Origin: Cyclobacterium amurskyense
GTDB taxonomy: Bacteria; Bacteroidota; Bacteroidia; Cytophagales; Cyclobacteriaceae
Length of the DNA stretch: 64,000 bases
NCBI RefSeq assembly: GCF_001050135.1
Contig: NZ_CP012040.1
Span: 2,391,001 to 2,455,000, forward strand
Direction of reading: 5' to 3'
Position numbers and translations under genes: made by a program. The stretch's first letter is position 1; each line of letters begins with the position of its first letter. Positions 44,209 through 53,931 of the stretch are shown here, piece after piece. The notes beneath the pieces were generated by a model. It searched no databases. It was given only the letters and a program-made list of their open reading frames with translations, and had not been told where the DNA came from.

Positions 44209-47025
44209 TTAATGGGCTTCCAGCCAGTCCTTTCCCACTCCTACTTCTACTTCCAGAGGAACGGCGATCTTAATGGCATTGCTCATCAGTAGTGGTATCT
44301 CTTTTTTCAAAAGCTCCACTTCATCCTTATGCGCATCAAAGACCAATTCATCATGTACCTGAAGGATCATTTTAGACTTCAATTTTTCCTTTATCATCCA
44401 GTCTTGCACATGGATCATGGCCAATTTGATCATGTCCGCAGCAGATCCTTGGATAGGAGCGTTGATGGCATTTCTTTCTGCAAAGCCTCTCATGGTGGCA
44501 TTCCTGCTATTGATGTCTCGGAGGTACCTTCTTCTGCCTAAGATGGTTTCCACATATTCGTTTTTCCTTGCCTTTTCTATGCACTCATCCATATAGGCTT
44601 TTACTGCAGAAAATTCCTTAAAGTAAGCATCAATTATTTCCTTGGCTTCTCCTCTTGGGATTTTTAATCGTTGAGACAAACCAAAGGCGGAGATGCCATA
44701 AATAATCCCAAAATTGGCTGTTTTTGCTTTTCTACGCATGTCTCCGGTTACCTCCTCAAGAGGAACCTGGAATATTTTGGCAGCGGTGGTAGCATGAATG
44801 TCACGGCCTTGTTTGAATGCTTCTATCATTGATTCATCCTGAGAGAAGGCCGCCATAATCCGCAATTCTATCTGGCTGTAATCTGCTGCTAGGATGGCAT
44901 GGTTTTCATCCCTTGGGACAAATGCTTTCCGTATTTCCCTCCCTCTTTCTGTTCGGATAGGGATATTTTGAAGGTTGGGATTGTTAGAAGAAAGCCTTCC
45001 TGTAGCGGCTACAAATTGATTATAGGTGGTGTGTATTCTTCCAGTTTTAGGATTGATTAAAGTAGGTAGGGCATCCACATAGGTGGACTTTAGTTTTACC
45101 AATTGCCTAAAATCTAAAATAGCCTGAGCGATTTCATGCTCAGCGGCCATTTTACTTAGCACCTCTTCACCAGTTGCATATTGCCCGGTCTTGGTTTTTT
45201 TTGCTTTTGGATCTAGCTCCAGCTTGTTAAAAAGAATTTCTCCCAACTGTTTTGGAGAGGCCAGATTAAAGGTCTCCCCAGCCAATTCATATACCCTTGC
45301 TTCAATCTCCCTGCTTTCCTTTTCCAAGGTTACAGACATTTCTTTAAGGCTTTCGGTATCTATCCTTATACCTTCAAATTCCATTGCTGCCAATACTTCA
45401 ATCAGAGGGCTCTCTACTTCTAGCAAGAGTTTTTCAAGATGATTCTCCTTAATGATTGGGTCTAGTTTGGTTTTTAATTGCAGAGTGATATCGGCATCTT
45501 CCGATGCGTATGGAACCACCTCATCAGGGGCTACATCCCGCATATTGCCTTGATTCTTTCCTTTTTTGCCAATAAGACTTTCAATAGAAACCGGTTTGTA
45601 ATTAAGGTATTGCTCTGCCAACCAATCCATGGAATGTTTGCCTTCTGGCTCTATCAAGTAATGGGCAAGCATTGTGTCATACAGTTTTCCTTTTACGGAA
45701 ATACCATAATTCATCAATACAAGGATGTCATATTTAATGTTTTGTCCGATTTTTAAAATGTCTTCCGCCTCAAAAACTGGTTGAAGAAGGGAAAGAGTTT
45801 TATCTGCCTCAGCTTTATCTTCTGGGAAGGGTATATAGTAGGCTTCGGAAGTAATGTAGGAAAAAGAGATTCCTACCAACTCTGCTTTATTTGGATTGAT
45901 AGACGTGGTTTCCGTATCGAAGCAAATTTCCTTTTGTTTTAAAAGGTAAGACACCAATTCAGAAATGGCAGTTTCTCCCTCTACTTTGTGGTAGTCATGG
46001 GGGAGACTGAAAAGTGTATTCATCGCTTCGGTATCGGCTATGGGAGGAATTTGCTCCGTGTCATCGGCAGCAGTAGCTTCTGTGCTAGGGCTTCCTGTAA
46101 ACAAACCCAATTGTTCATCAACCTTTATCTTAGACTTTTTAACGGATTCGCCGAAGACCCTTTTTGTGAGTGTCCTGAATTCCAGTTCAGCGAACAAAGC
46201 TTTTAGGCTCTCTTCATTGGGTGGCTCAACAACAAAATCATCTGCATGATATTCTATGGGAACATCTATCATGATCGTAGCCAATTCTTTGGATAAGATG
46301 CCTTGCTGACCAAAGTTCTCTACATTTTCCTTTTGCTTACCTTTTAATTGGTCCGTGTTTTTGACCAATTCCTCAACCGATCCAAACTGCTTGAGGAGTT
46401 TTACAGCCGTTTTTGCACCAATTCCAGGGATTCCTGGAATATTATCTACCGCATCTCCCATCAGACCCAGTATATCTCTTACCTGATCTACATTTTCTAT
46501 ATCCCATTTGGCGCAGATCTCTTTTGGTCCCATTACATCTACTGCATTGCCCATAAAAGCTGGCTTGTAAAGGTAAATATGATCATCTACCAACTGTCCA
46601 TAGTCCTTGTCAGGGGTCATCATGTAAACAGTATAGCTGCTTTTTTCAGCTTGTTTTGCTAGAGTTCCTATGATGTCATCCGCCTCGTAACCATCAAGTT
46701 CAAGGGAAGGGATATTAAAAGCTTTAACGATTTGCTTTACCCAAGGAATACCCACGGAAATGTCTTCAGGTTGTTCTTGGCGGTTTGCCTTATAGGATTC
46801 ATACTGTACATGTCTAAATGTAGGGGCAGAGGTATCAAATACCACGGCAATATGGGAAGGTTTTTCTTTTTCCAAAATCTCCAACAAAGTATTGGTAAAT
46901 CCCAGCATGACGCCGGTGTTTAATCCTTTGCTATTGATTCTGGGGTTTTTGCTGAAAGCAAAATGCGCCCTATAGATTAGCGCCATAGCATCCAGTAAGA
47001 ATAGTTTTTTGTTGGCTTTAGACAT
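44209..47025 (-). CDS. polA: DNA polymerase I
   Basis: A 938-residue enzyme with all three domains. The 5'-3' exonuclease (about 1-290) has 'FLLDAMALIYRAHFAF' and 'GYEADDIIGTLAK'. The 3'-5' exonuclease (about 345-520) keeps its metal ligands in 'CFDTETTSINP' and 'YASEDADITL', so proofreading is probably active. The polymerase has 'AADYSQIELRIMAAFS', 'RRKAKTANFGIIYGIS' and 'ILQVHDELVFD'. It carries out repair and Okazaki-fragment processing. Separated from radA by 77 bp. Confidence 0.98.
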   Translation of the reverse strand: MSKANKKLFLLDAMALIYRAHFAFSKNPRINSKGLNTGVMLGFTNTLLEILEKEKPSHIAVVFDTSAPTFRHVQYESYKANRQEQPEDISVGIPWVKQIVKAFNIPSLELDGYEADDIIGTLAKQAEKSSYTVYMMTPDKDYGQLVDDHIYLYKPAFMGNAVDVMGPKEICAKWDIENVDQVRDILGLMGDAVDNIPGIPGIGAKTAVKLLKQFGSVEELVKNTDQLKGKQKENVENFGQQGILSKELATIMIDVPIEYHADDFVVEPPNEESLKALFAELEFRTLTKRVFGESVKKSKIKVDEQLGLFTGSPSTEATAADDTEQIPPIADTEAMNTLFSLPHDYHKVEGETAISELVSYLLKQKEICFDTETTSINPNKAELVGISFSYITSEAYYIPFPEDKAEADKTLSLLQPVFEAEDILKIGQNIKYDILVLMNYGISVKGKLYDTMLAHYLIEPEGKHSMDWLAEQYLNYKPVSIESLIGKKGKNQGNMRDVAPDEVVPYASEDADITLQLKTKLDPIIKENHLEKLLLEVESPLIEVLAAMEFEGIRIDTESLKEMSVTLEKESREIEARVYELAGETFNLASPKQLGEILFNKLELDPKAKKTKTGQYATGEEVLSKMAAEHEIAQAILDFRQLVKLKSTYVDALPTLINPKTGRIHTTYNQFVAATGRLSSNNPNLQNIPIRTERGREIRKAFVPRDENHAILAADYSQIELRIMAAFSQDESMIEAFKQGRDIHATTAAKIFQVPLEEVTGDMRRKAKTANFGIIYGISAFGLSQRLKIPRGEAKEIIDAYFKEFSAVKAYMDECIEKARKNEYVETILGRRRYLRDINSRNATMRGFAERNAINAPIQGSAADMIKLAMIHVQDWMIKEKLKSKMILQVHDELVFDAHKDEVELLKKEIPLLMSNAIKIAVPLEVEVGVGKDWLEAH

Positions 47026-47270
47026 TTCTAGGTATGTTTTTGAAGTATTTGGCTTCTATCAATGGGTAAATATACAAACAATTTCAGCCTAAGTTAATGA
47101 AATTTGGGGAATGGATGAGAGTATAAAAAGAGGTATATCAAGTCATTTTAGTGTAAGATCAAATAAATCAATTAAATTGGTAAGATTATTGATGTTCAAA
47201 TGTTTTGCCCTTAATCATAAAAGGTGTATTAAATAAAAATTAATAAGGTTTAACAATAAATTTAACAAAA

Positions 47271-47585
47271 ATGAAGAAGATAGCTTACTTATTATCTTTG
47301 GTATTTCTCTTTACAAGTCTGGCACCTGCAGCCATGGCCAAGGACGGAGACAGTAATCCGGAGAAGAAAGAATTGAGTCCTGAAGATCAGGCAAGGCTGA
47401 AGGAATTAGACAACAGAATACTTGAAATCAAAGCCATGGATTTTAAGTCAATGGATAAAAGTGAAAAGAAAGAAATCCGCAAGGAGCTGAGAGAGATTAA
47501 CAAAGAGGCAAAAGAGCGTGGAAGTGGTATTTATATTTCTACAGGAGCAATCATCATTATTTTATTATTGATTCTTATTCTGTAA
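47271..47585 (+). CDS. Small exported protein with C-terminal membrane anchor
   Basis: A 104-residue protein with a signal peptide (to about residue 23, 'APAAMAKDG'), a highly charged helical middle ('ELDNRILEIKAMDFKSMDKS', 'KKEIRKELREINKEAKERG') and a C-terminal hydrophobic helix ('IIIILLLILIL'). The topology suggests a small periplasmic coiled-coil protein anchored at its end. Followed by a strong terminator. Function unknown. Confidence 0.8.
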   Translation: MKKIAYLLSLVFLFTSLAPAAMAKDGDSNPEKKELSPEDQARLKELDNRILEIKAMDFKSMDKSEKKEIRKELREINKEAKERGSGIYISTGAIIIILLLILIL

Positions 47586-47608
47586 TAAATTATCACTGGT
47601 TATAGCAT

Positions 47609-47654
47609 AAAAAAATGGCTGGGGTTTTATCTTAAACCGCAGCCATTTTTTTTT
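47609..47654 (+). terminator. Intrinsic terminator
   Basis: AAAAAATGGCTG...GGTTT paired with AAACC...CAGCCATTTTTT, ending in nine T residues, 25 bp after the small exported-protein gene. Confidence 0.9.
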
Positions 47655-47708
47655 CTCATGAGATTTTCAAATAAGAAATTGAGTAAATCCTGTATTCATG
47701 GGTGATTT

Positions 47709-47926
47709 TTAACTCGGATTATGCAATAGGATTTCTCCGCCCTGACAATGGTCAGGGGTGAAGCCTGTCCCATGTTTACGGGAAGTGTTGCAATCGCAAG
47801 AAAATCAGACTGTTTGGAGATTTTAGCATAGCACCGCTATGGTGAAATTGAAAACAGCAACGAAATGGCTGATTTTGAAGCGATTTCAGCACGTAATAGA
47901 ATGTCTATTGCATATTTCGGGTTTAA
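47709..47926 (+). repeat. Full copy A of a 217-bp element with imperfect terminal inverted repeats
   Basis: Left end TTTAACTCGGATTATGCAAT, right end CTATTGCATATTTCGGGTTT: the reverse complement of the right end matches the left with few changes. Inside are the hairpin CCCTGAC-AATG-GTCAGGG, the hairpin ATAGC-ACC-GCTAT, and long imperfect arms AATCGCAAGAAAATCAG / CTGATTTTGAAGCGATT. About 95 percent identical by eye to copy B at 60665-60880 in the other orientation. No coding capacity. Ends 4 bp from the stop of the next minus-strand gene. Confidence 0.9.
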
Positions 47927-47930
47927 TGTT

Positions 47931-48377
47931 TTATTCAGGAAGTGTTTGCAAGTACTTTCTTACCTGCCAAGCTTTCCATAACATTATCCCTATGAGTAAT
48001 AGACAGAGGGCTTCATTAAAAATAATATGGAAAGCAATTCGTTTGTTCCATTCTAAATTGGGCATATATAGAAGCAGGAAAGTAAGGATGCTTACAAGTT
48101 TTCCAAATACCCCTGCAGCCAACAAGTATATCCAGCTAATGGGGTAAAAGGCAGATAATAGCAAGGAAACGCCAGCAATGATACCAATCGAGCCATAAAA
48201 GCCCGTTGGCATGGAGTCCTCAAGGTAAGCTTGCATTGACAGCCAAGAAAACAATTGAGGGCCGAACCATTTGAAAAAAGCTGCCCAGGCAGCCGTATAT
48301 ATTCCACTTAGGAGCAATATGCCTCTATTGGACATAGTGAACATTGGAAATTCGGGTGTATCTGAGGGATTATTCAT
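47931..48377 (-). CDS. Small polytopic membrane protein of unknown function
   Basis: A 148-residue protein with four predicted membrane helices ('ILLLSGIYTAAWAAFFKWF', 'GSIGIIAGVSLLLSAFYPIS' in part, 'LAAGVFGKLVSILTFLLLY', 'NEALCLLLIGIMLWKAW'). The ATG at 48377 is used in place of an in-frame TTG two codons upstream. The overall look is of a DoxX-like or uncharacterised small membrane protein; no family is certain. Confidence 0.7.
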   Translation of the reverse strand: MNNPSDTPEFPMFTMSNRGILLLSGIYTAAWAAFFKWFGPQLFSWLSMQAYLEDSMPTGFYGSIGIIAGVSLLLSAFYPISWIYLLAAGVFGKLVSILTFLLLYMPNLEWNKRIAFHIIFNEALCLLLIGIMLWKAWQVRKYLQTLPE

Positions 48378-48440
48378 AGTCAAAGTTAAAAAGGAAACTT
48401 TTATAAAATCCAGCTTTTATAATTTTAATGTGAATAGGAT

Positions 48441-48893
48441 CTAATTTTTGACGGTATTGGAAAAATACCTAAAGGACCAGAGCGTTTCACAAATTAAATT
48501 GATTGGTGCACTTGTGTCCTTAATGTTTTTTGGAATAAATGGCTCCAATGTTACTCGGAGGTTTTTAAAGCGGTCCTTTTCGATTATTAGCGAGTAACGG
48601 GAGGTAAGCTTAAGTAACTCTTTTGGAAAAAACAGCCGTTGGTGGAGGTTTAAGGCAGTTGGAAGGCCAAATCTTTTTTTGCTAGCTGCATAAGTTTCCA
48701 CGCCCATCTCGAAGGATTCGGGACCAATACTTAAACTAGATTGTGCTGTAAAGCGTGGATTAAAAGAATGGATTAACTGAATTTTATTTTTTTTAAAAAC
48801 ATAAAGGACTTTATTGTCGATGTGTTTTTTTAAAAACAATTGGTTTTGGGTTGCAAAAAAATGCCAAAGATTGTCAATTCTTTTTAATTCCAT
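48441..48893 (-). CDS. Hypothetical cytoplasmic protein
   Basis: A 150-residue basic protein starting MELKRIDNLWHFFATQ, without signal peptide or membrane helix. It is rich in Phe, Lys and Leu with mixed strand and helix character. A clean ATG and convincing codon use support it. No family recognised. Confidence 0.6.
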   Translation of the reverse strand: MELKRIDNLWHFFATQNQLFLKKHIDNKVLYVFKKNKIQLIHSFNPRFTAQSSLSIGPESFEMGVETYAASKKRFGLPTALNLHQRLFFPKELLKLTSRYSLIIEKDRFKNLRVTLEPFIPKNIKDTSAPINLICETLWSFRYFSNTVKN

Positions 48894-49070
48894 AATAATT
48901 CATTTAAGGGCAATTTCTTTGATTACCTAAAATCCGCCAATCACAATAAGTTAAAGCTAATAAATATCGAAAGCAATCACAATGGGTTTCGTAGATCGAT
49001 TCCAAAGCCTGAATACAATTTTATTGTACTTGATGAGCCTTGGGTAATGATTTTACGCTTCATTTTGAAA

Positions 49071-49679
49071 TCACTTATTTGCTGTGATTTTAAGGAAATC
49101 AATGAAGGTTGCGTTAAACGCCTCTTTTTGATTTTTATTTTGAAACAAGTTATTCCATTTATTGTTGCTGAAAACTTCCACAAATCCTTCTTCTTGTTGG
49201 AGCCATTGGATTATTTTTTTTGAAGCTTCCAGATGTATGTGTCGATCAGCAGTTCCTATGTTTAATGTCAAAGTCTCTTGATTTGGCAGTTTTCCATTCC
49301 TCAATTTTAAGCTTTCACTCTTTAGAAAAACACCTTGAGGTTTCATATAAAGAAAGGCTGTTTGTTTGTTTTTATTTAGTATTAAGTCCAATAGAAGGGT
49401 GTTTTGGGTGCTGTCTTTCTCAAAAGAAGAATGGGTATAGATTTCAATTTTGGCCTCAGTCAAGCGCTGCACCTGATAATCAATTCTTCTGAGGTTGTAG
49501 AAAAACAACAGGCCGGCATCTTTTATTTTGAAGGTAGGGTCTTCACCTGAATTATTCGCTCTATGCCCATTGAATAAAGAAAGGACAAGAACTAGTCCAA
49601 GGGATGTCAAACCGAAAATTTTCAAAAGCTTAAACATCTCCTTTTGGGAGGTGTCATTATTGGATGGGGAATTTGCCAT
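49071..49679 (-). CDS. Hypothetical single-pass membrane protein
   Basis: A 202-residue protein. The ATG at 49679 is chosen over a TTG six codons upstream. A short polar N-terminus is followed by one membrane helix ('IFGLTSLGLVLVLSLF') and an extracytoplasmic domain of about 160 residues with strand-rich segments. Divergent from gltX across 138 bp. Unknown function. Confidence 0.65.
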   Translation of the reverse strand: MANSPSNNDTSQKEMFKLLKIFGLTSLGLVLVLSLFNGHRANNSGEDPTFKIKDAGLLFFYNLRRIDYQVQRLTEAKIEIYTHSSFEKDSTQNTLLLDLILNKNKQTAFLYMKPQGVFLKSESLKLRNGKLPNQETLTLNIGTADRHIHLEASKKIIQWLQQEEGFVEVFSNNKWNNLFQNKNQKEAFNATFIDFLKITANK

Positions 49680-49779
49680 GATTAGCGTATTAAACAAGTA
49701 TAGCTGATATATAGTTTAAGTTATAAGGTACATTGACAATACTTTGGGTTAGATTCCGGCGATTTCGTTATTTATTGAT

Positions 49780-49787
49780 TATCTTTG
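49780..49787 (+). promoter_or_regulatory. -7 box of gltX
   Basis: TATCTTTG matches TAnnTTTG exactly and lies 30 nt before the gltX start. No convincing -33 TTTG at the proper distance. Confidence 0.45.
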
Positions 49788-49817
49788 CCCTCTTAAATTG
49801 AAACAGATTGCTATTTT

Positions 49818-51353
49818 ATGAGTAAGGAAGTACGCGTTAGATTTGCTCCATCACCTACAGGAGCTTTACATATAGGCGGTGTAAGGACTGCATTGTACAA
49901 TTATCTTTTTGCCAAAAAAACTGGTGGAAAGTTTTTGTTAAGGATTGAAGATACAGACCAAAACAGGTATGTACCTGGCGCAGAAGAATACATCAAAAAT
50001 TCCTTGGAATGGATTGGGATTGAACCTGATGAAAGTCCGTGGAATCCTGGTGAAGTAGGTCCCTATCGCCAATCAGAGAGGAAGGCAATGTACATGGAGT
50101 ATGCCCAATATCTTTTGGATCAGGGACATGCCTATTATGCATTTGATACTTCGGATGAGCTTGATGAGATGAGAAAGCGCCTTACCGCGGCAAGAGTAGT
50201 TTCTCCTCAATACAATTCTATCACAAGAACGCAGATGAAAAATTCGCTAACTCTTCCAGCAGATGAGGTAAAAGCGAGGTTGGATTCAGGTGATCCTTAT
50301 GTGATTAGAATCAAAATACCAAGAAAGGAAGAAGTTAGATTAAATGACATGGTGCGTGGATGGGTTATGGTTCATTCTAATTCCCTTGACGACAAAGTTT
50401 TGATGAAATCTGACGGTATGCCTACTTATCACCTGGCTAATATTGTAGATGATCATTTGATGGGCATTACTCATGTGATAAGAGGTGAAGAATGGTTGCC
50501 ATCTGCTCCTCTTCATGTGTTGTTGTATAAGTTTTTGGGTTGGGAAGATAGCATGCCTCAATTTGCTCACTTGCCATTGTTGTTGAAGCCTGATGGCAAC
50601 GGCAAATTGTCCAAGAGAGATGCTGATAAGCATGGTTTCCCAATATTCCCTTTAAACTGGACCAGTCCAGAGAACGGTGAGTTGGTAGATGGATTTAAGG
50701 AAGCAGGTTATTTGCCTGATGCTTTCTTGAATTTCTTAGCCTTTTTAGGTTGGAACCCTGGAGATCAACGTGAAATATTCAATATAGATGAATTGATTGA
50801 AGCATTTTCAATTGAAAGAATAGGTAAGTCAGGAACCAAATTTGACATCAATAAGGCAAAATGGTACAATGAACAATACCTGAAAAATAAAAGCAATACT
50901 GAGCTATCTGCCTATTTGCTTTCAGACCTGGACAAGGAAAATGTAAGCATTAGTACGGAAAAAGCAGAAAAGATTGTATCTCTAATGAAAGAGAGAGCTA
51001 CTTTTCCTGGTGACTTATGGAAGGAAGGACGTTTTATGGTTTTTGCACCCAAAACGTTTGACCAACAAATCGTTGATAAGAAGTGGAATGAGAATGTAGT
51101 GATTGTTTTGACTGCTTTTGAAGAAAAACTAAACAAAATCACCACTGCACTTACAGCCGATATGGCAAGGACCATGTTGGGGGATACTGCTGAGGAGAAA
51201 GAAATTAAATTAGGAAAGATAATGCAGGCGGTACGTCTTGCCATTACAGGAGTAGGGGCAGGTCCGGATCTTATGCAGATTTTCGAAATATTAGGAAGAG
51301 AAGAATTAATCGAAAGAATTAATTTTGCGTTAAAGAATATAAACGCTACCTAA
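49818..51353 (+). CDS. gltX: Glutamyl-tRNA synthetase
   Basis: A 511-residue class I synthetase. The HIGH-type motif is in 'FAPSPTGALHIGGVRTALYN', the KMSKS-type motif is 'GKLSKRDADKHG', and 'LRIEDTDQNRY' and 'VIRGEEWLPSAPLH' are typical GluRS blocks. It charges tRNA-Glu for protein synthesis. Followed 33 bp later by a small gene. Confidence 0.97.
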   Translation: MSKEVRVRFAPSPTGALHIGGVRTALYNYLFAKKTGGKFLLRIEDTDQNRYVPGAEEYIKNSLEWIGIEPDESPWNPGEVGPYRQSERKAMYMEYAQYLLDQGHAYYAFDTSDELDEMRKRLTAARVVSPQYNSITRTQMKNSLTLPADEVKARLDSGDPYVIRIKIPRKEEVRLNDMVRGWVMVHSNSLDDKVLMKSDGMPTYHLANIVDDHLMGITHVIRGEEWLPSAPLHVLLYKFLGWEDSMPQFAHLPLLLKPDGNGKLSKRDADKHGFPIFPLNWTSPENGELVDGFKEAGYLPDAFLNFLAFLGWNPGDQREIFNIDELIEAFSIERIGKSGTKFDINKAKWYNEQYLKNKSNTELSAYLLSDLDKENVSISTEKAEKIVSLMKERATFPGDLWKEGRFMVFAPKTFDQQIVDKKWNENVVIVLTAFEEKLNKITTALTADMARTMLGDTAEEKEIKLGKIMQAVRLAITGVGAGPDLMQIFEILGREELIERINFALKNINAT

Positions 51354-51386
51354 TTTCAGGTAGTGTGTACTTTAAACCCTGGGAGC

Positions 51387-51581
51387 ATGGCTAAGAATTC
51401 AAAAAAGAAAGATATTCCCAAAGTAAATGAGGAATTGGAAGGTTTTAAAATGAATATCAATTCATTTGGAGAGATTTCTAGCTCATTTTCTATTGACAAG
51501 ATCAATGCATTTTTGAACAAGAATGTTGATGATAAGAAATTGCGAGACAGAGAGGACAGCAAAGAAGAGAAGAAAAAATAG
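51387..51581 (+). CDS. Small charged protein of unknown function
   Basis: A 64-residue hydrophilic protein starting MAKNSKKKDIPKVNEEL. The ATG at 51387 is preferred to an in-frame GTG at 51363. A central segment 'MNINSFGEISSSFSIDKIN' is flanked by Lys/Glu-rich, probably disordered ends. Position 33 bp after gltX suggests co-transcription. It looks like a lineage-specific small protein. Confidence 0.6.
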   Translation: MAKNSKKKDIPKVNEELEGFKMNINSFGEISSSFSIDKINAFLNKNVDDKKLRDREDSKEEKKK

Positions 51582-51627
51582 GTGGATGCACCCTTTAATT
51601 AGTGCGAATAAGACCATTTGATGAGCC

Positions 51628-52266
51628 ATGAAGTCTGTATGTTTTTTTCTGTTTTTTACTTTTTTCGCAATAGGGAATTTATTGGCCCAAACCAGTATTG
51701 GTTTAAAAGCAGGATTTACACAGTCTAGTGCAACATATAGGACATCCCTGGGTGCTTTTCCCAGGGATGTTACTGGTTTCAATGCGCCAAGCTATGGATT
51801 AGTTATTGAGCAATTTTTTGAAAAGAATGCGGGGGCTCAAATTGAGTTTCAACTTTTAACTACAGGCTATGCTGCTACGGATTCCGTTAATACAGGAAAT
51901 GAAACAAGTTTCACGTATTTAAAAGTACCCGTCCTTTCCAATTTTTATTTAGGGAACTCAGGAAGATTTCATATAAAAATCGGCCCTCATTTAGGCTATC
52001 TCCTAGATGTGAAAGATGTAAAAAGAGTTGTTGAAGGGGATTTGGTGATTCCTACCTATGGTCAGGCAGGGGATACTCCGAGGAAATTAATGTATGGAAT
52101 TACTGCTGGAGTTGGCTTGAGCAAACTGTTTGGAAAAAGCACCCTTCAGGGAGAAGTTAGGTATTCCTATGAATTTGGAAACCCGGAAGCTCAGGACAGG
52201 ATTTTTGACATCAACTTCACTCAATTGGAATTTTCCCTAGCGTATTTATTCAAGGTGCTGGACTGA
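51628..52266 (+). CDS. PorT-like outer-membrane beta-barrel protein
   Basis: A 212-residue exported protein with signal peptide (MKSVCFFLFFTFFAIGNLLAQ) and an 8-stranded OMP_b-brl_2 pattern ('SIGLKAGFTQSSATYRTS', 'GAQIEFQLLTTGYA', 'FHIKIGPHLGYLLDVK', 'TLQGEVRYSYEFG'). Its last 46 bp overlap the convergent TPR gene, which is unusual but both ends are well supported. Confidence 0.82.
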   Translation: MKSVCFFLFFTFFAIGNLLAQTSIGLKAGFTQSSATYRTSLGAFPRDVTGFNAPSYGLVIEQFFEKNAGAQIEFQLLTTGYAATDSVNTGNETSFTYLKVPVLSNFYLGNSGRFHIKIGPHLGYLLDVKDVKRVVEGDLVIPTYGQAGDTPRKLMYGITAGVGLSKLFGKSTLQGEVRYSYEFGNPEAQDRIFDINFTQLEFSLAYLFKVLD

Positions 52267-53153
52267 TTTGACCTTGTCATTTCCATCGGTTGTTGGGCAG
52301 AGGCAACAGTAATAATGATTTCTTGAAATATTTCTGCTTTTTTCCTTCTTATCTTTTCATAAGCAGCCTCTTCAGCTCTATTGTAACCTCCCATATGGTA
52401 TCTTTGGTACCATGGCAATATGGAAATAGCAGCATCCCAGATAGAGTAATTGAACATGGTCTGCAAGGTCAGGTAGGCAAAGGATCCGTTGAGCACTAGT
52501 GAATTTATTCCATTTCTTACATCACCTGCATAAAACTGCCCCAGGCCTGGAATGATCATGCTCATTATACGCGCTTTTTTAGGATTGATTTTTTCTACCT
52601 TCGTTAATTTTGAAAATGATTCAATGATCGCTTTTTGTTTTGCATCCTCCGGCACGATGTTTAGAAAGCTAGCTTTTGATTCTTCGTATTCACCTAGGGC
52701 ATAATGGATTACTCCTGAATAGAAGGATTTCTTGTTGGACAAAACAGGTGAAAGCTCTTCAGGTAGGTTGTATAACTCAACTTTTGCAAAAGGGAATGAT
52801 TTTTCACGTACCAGACTTTCAATTTTCTTAAAAGTGAAATCGGTTTTGACAGAGTCGGTTGTGGCTGCAAAATAGGCCAGGTCATAATACCTAGAGGCAG
52901 TAGAAAAGTCTTCCAGGAGAAAGTAACATTTGGCGATATTGGGAAAAACTTTTTGTTGGAAGCCCTCATCTCCAAAAAACAGAACACGCTGAAATGCAGC
53001 AATGGCCTCCTTTGGTCTATTTAATTCCATTAGGTTCAGGCCGTAATCAAATGTTTGACTTACAGTTTGGGCCTGACTAATTACTGAAGTTATACAACTA
53101 AAGTTAAAAATTAGAATAAAATAAATGCTCGATTTTATTTTGATGGAATTCAT
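52221..53153 (-). CDS. Exported TPR protein with C-terminal PGLGQ-Y-GD motif, paralogue 1
   Basis: A 310-residue protein with a signal peptide (about 1-28), TPR-like helices (about 30-180: 'FDYGLNLMELNRPKEAIAAFQ' in part, 'YFLLEDFSTASRYYDLAYFA') and a C-terminal membrane-associated region 'IIPGLGQFYAGDVRNGINSL'. That last motif resembles TM2/DUF5683-type small hydrophobic domains. Its start overlaps the end of its paralogue by about 50 bp. Last gene of a five-gene minus-strand envelope cluster. Confidence 0.75.
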   Translation of the reverse strand: MNSIKIKSSIYFILIFNFSCITSVISQAQTVSQTFDYGLNLMELNRPKEAIAAFQRVLFFGDEGFQQKVFPNIAKCYFLLEDFSTASRYYDLAYFAATTDSVKTDFTFKKIESLVREKSFPFAKVELYNLPEELSPVLSNKKSFYSGVIHYALGEYEESKASFLNIVPEDAKQKAIIESFSKLTKVEKINPKKARIMSMIIPGLGQFYAGDVRNGINSLVLNGSFAYLTLQTMFNYSIWDAAISILPWYQRYHMGGYNRAEEAAYEKIRRKKAEIFQEIIITVASAQQPMEMTRSNQSSTLNKYARENSN

Positions 53154-53931
53154 CTTTTCTAAGATTAATCAATGTTGCAGACTTATGAGAACCAAAAATA
53201 TTTCCTACATGGAAGCCTAAAGAAATTGAAGCAAAGATCCAGCCTCTGACGCTTTCTACCCCTTGCCTTTGAAAGGCTCTTTGGGCTTGCCAGGCTGTGG
53301 AACCAACGAAGAGTAGTGCAACCAAACCGTCTTTCCAGTCTCCTGTATAGATTTTTCCAGAACCCGGGACTATGGTTGACATAATAGCAGCAAGAGCTGG
53401 GCTTTTTCGTTTTTCCTCAAGGGCTTGTCTGGTAATGGTGATGTACTGTTCGACAGATTGAAAGTTGCTTTCTGACAGATGGCTATAAGCTTCATAGGCA
53501 GGCTTCCATTCGTGTTTTAATGCATAGGATGTTCCAGAGTAAAAGTACCTTTCGGTTTCTTTTAAGTTGTTGTTGTTTTTTGCGAAAGTGTTGGCTTGGT
53601 TGTATTGCTTGTTCTTAAACCTTAAGGCCAAGTATTCAAAAGCCAGTTCACCGGGAATCTTATTTTCATCAGGGTATAGGTTCAACGCTCGGTTTATCCC
53701 TACTTCCCACATATCCGCCTCCCAATAAACAGCCAATAAGTCTTTTTCCAGTGAGACATTTCCTGGCTTCATAAAAACGAGTCTTTCATACTCGGGTATG
53801 GCCAGTTCAAACTGGTTGGTTTGTCTCAGGTAGCTTGCGAAAGCTGCTGAATTTTCAAAATCATATAAGTTTTGAGCATGTCCTGAAAGCGCAAAAAAAG
53901 GCAGTATCATCACTGCAACCAAGTACTTCAT
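53104..53931 (-). CDS. Exported TPR protein with C-terminal PGSGK-Y-GD motif, paralogue 2
   Basis: A 275-residue protein with the same plan: signal peptide (to 'LSGHAQ'), TPR-like helices ('QFELAIPEYERLVFMKPGN') and a C-terminal 'TIVPGSGKIYTGDWKDGLVA' hydrophobic region. It overlaps the YidD-like gene by 4 bp and paralogue 1 by about 50 bp, so expression is likely coupled. Function unknown; the combination suggests an envelope complex. Confidence 0.75.
   Translation of the reverse strand: MKYLVAVMILPFFALSGHAQNLYDFENSAAFASYLRQTNQFELAIPEYERLVFMKPGNVSLEKDLLAVYWEADMWEVGINRALNLYPDENKIPGELAFEYLALRFKNKQYNQANTFAKNNNNLKETERYFYSGTSYALKHEWKPAYEAYSHLSESNFQSVEQYITITRQALEEKRKSPALAAIMSTIVPGSGKIYTGDWKDGLVALLFVGSTAWQAQRAFQRQGVESVRGWIFASISLGFHVGNIFGSHKSATLINLRKDEFHQNKIEHLFYSNF

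Noticed and set aside
47839..48147. Plus-strand ORF of 102 codons
   Set aside because: It crosses the right half of the non-coding element and is antisense to a convincing membrane-protein gene.
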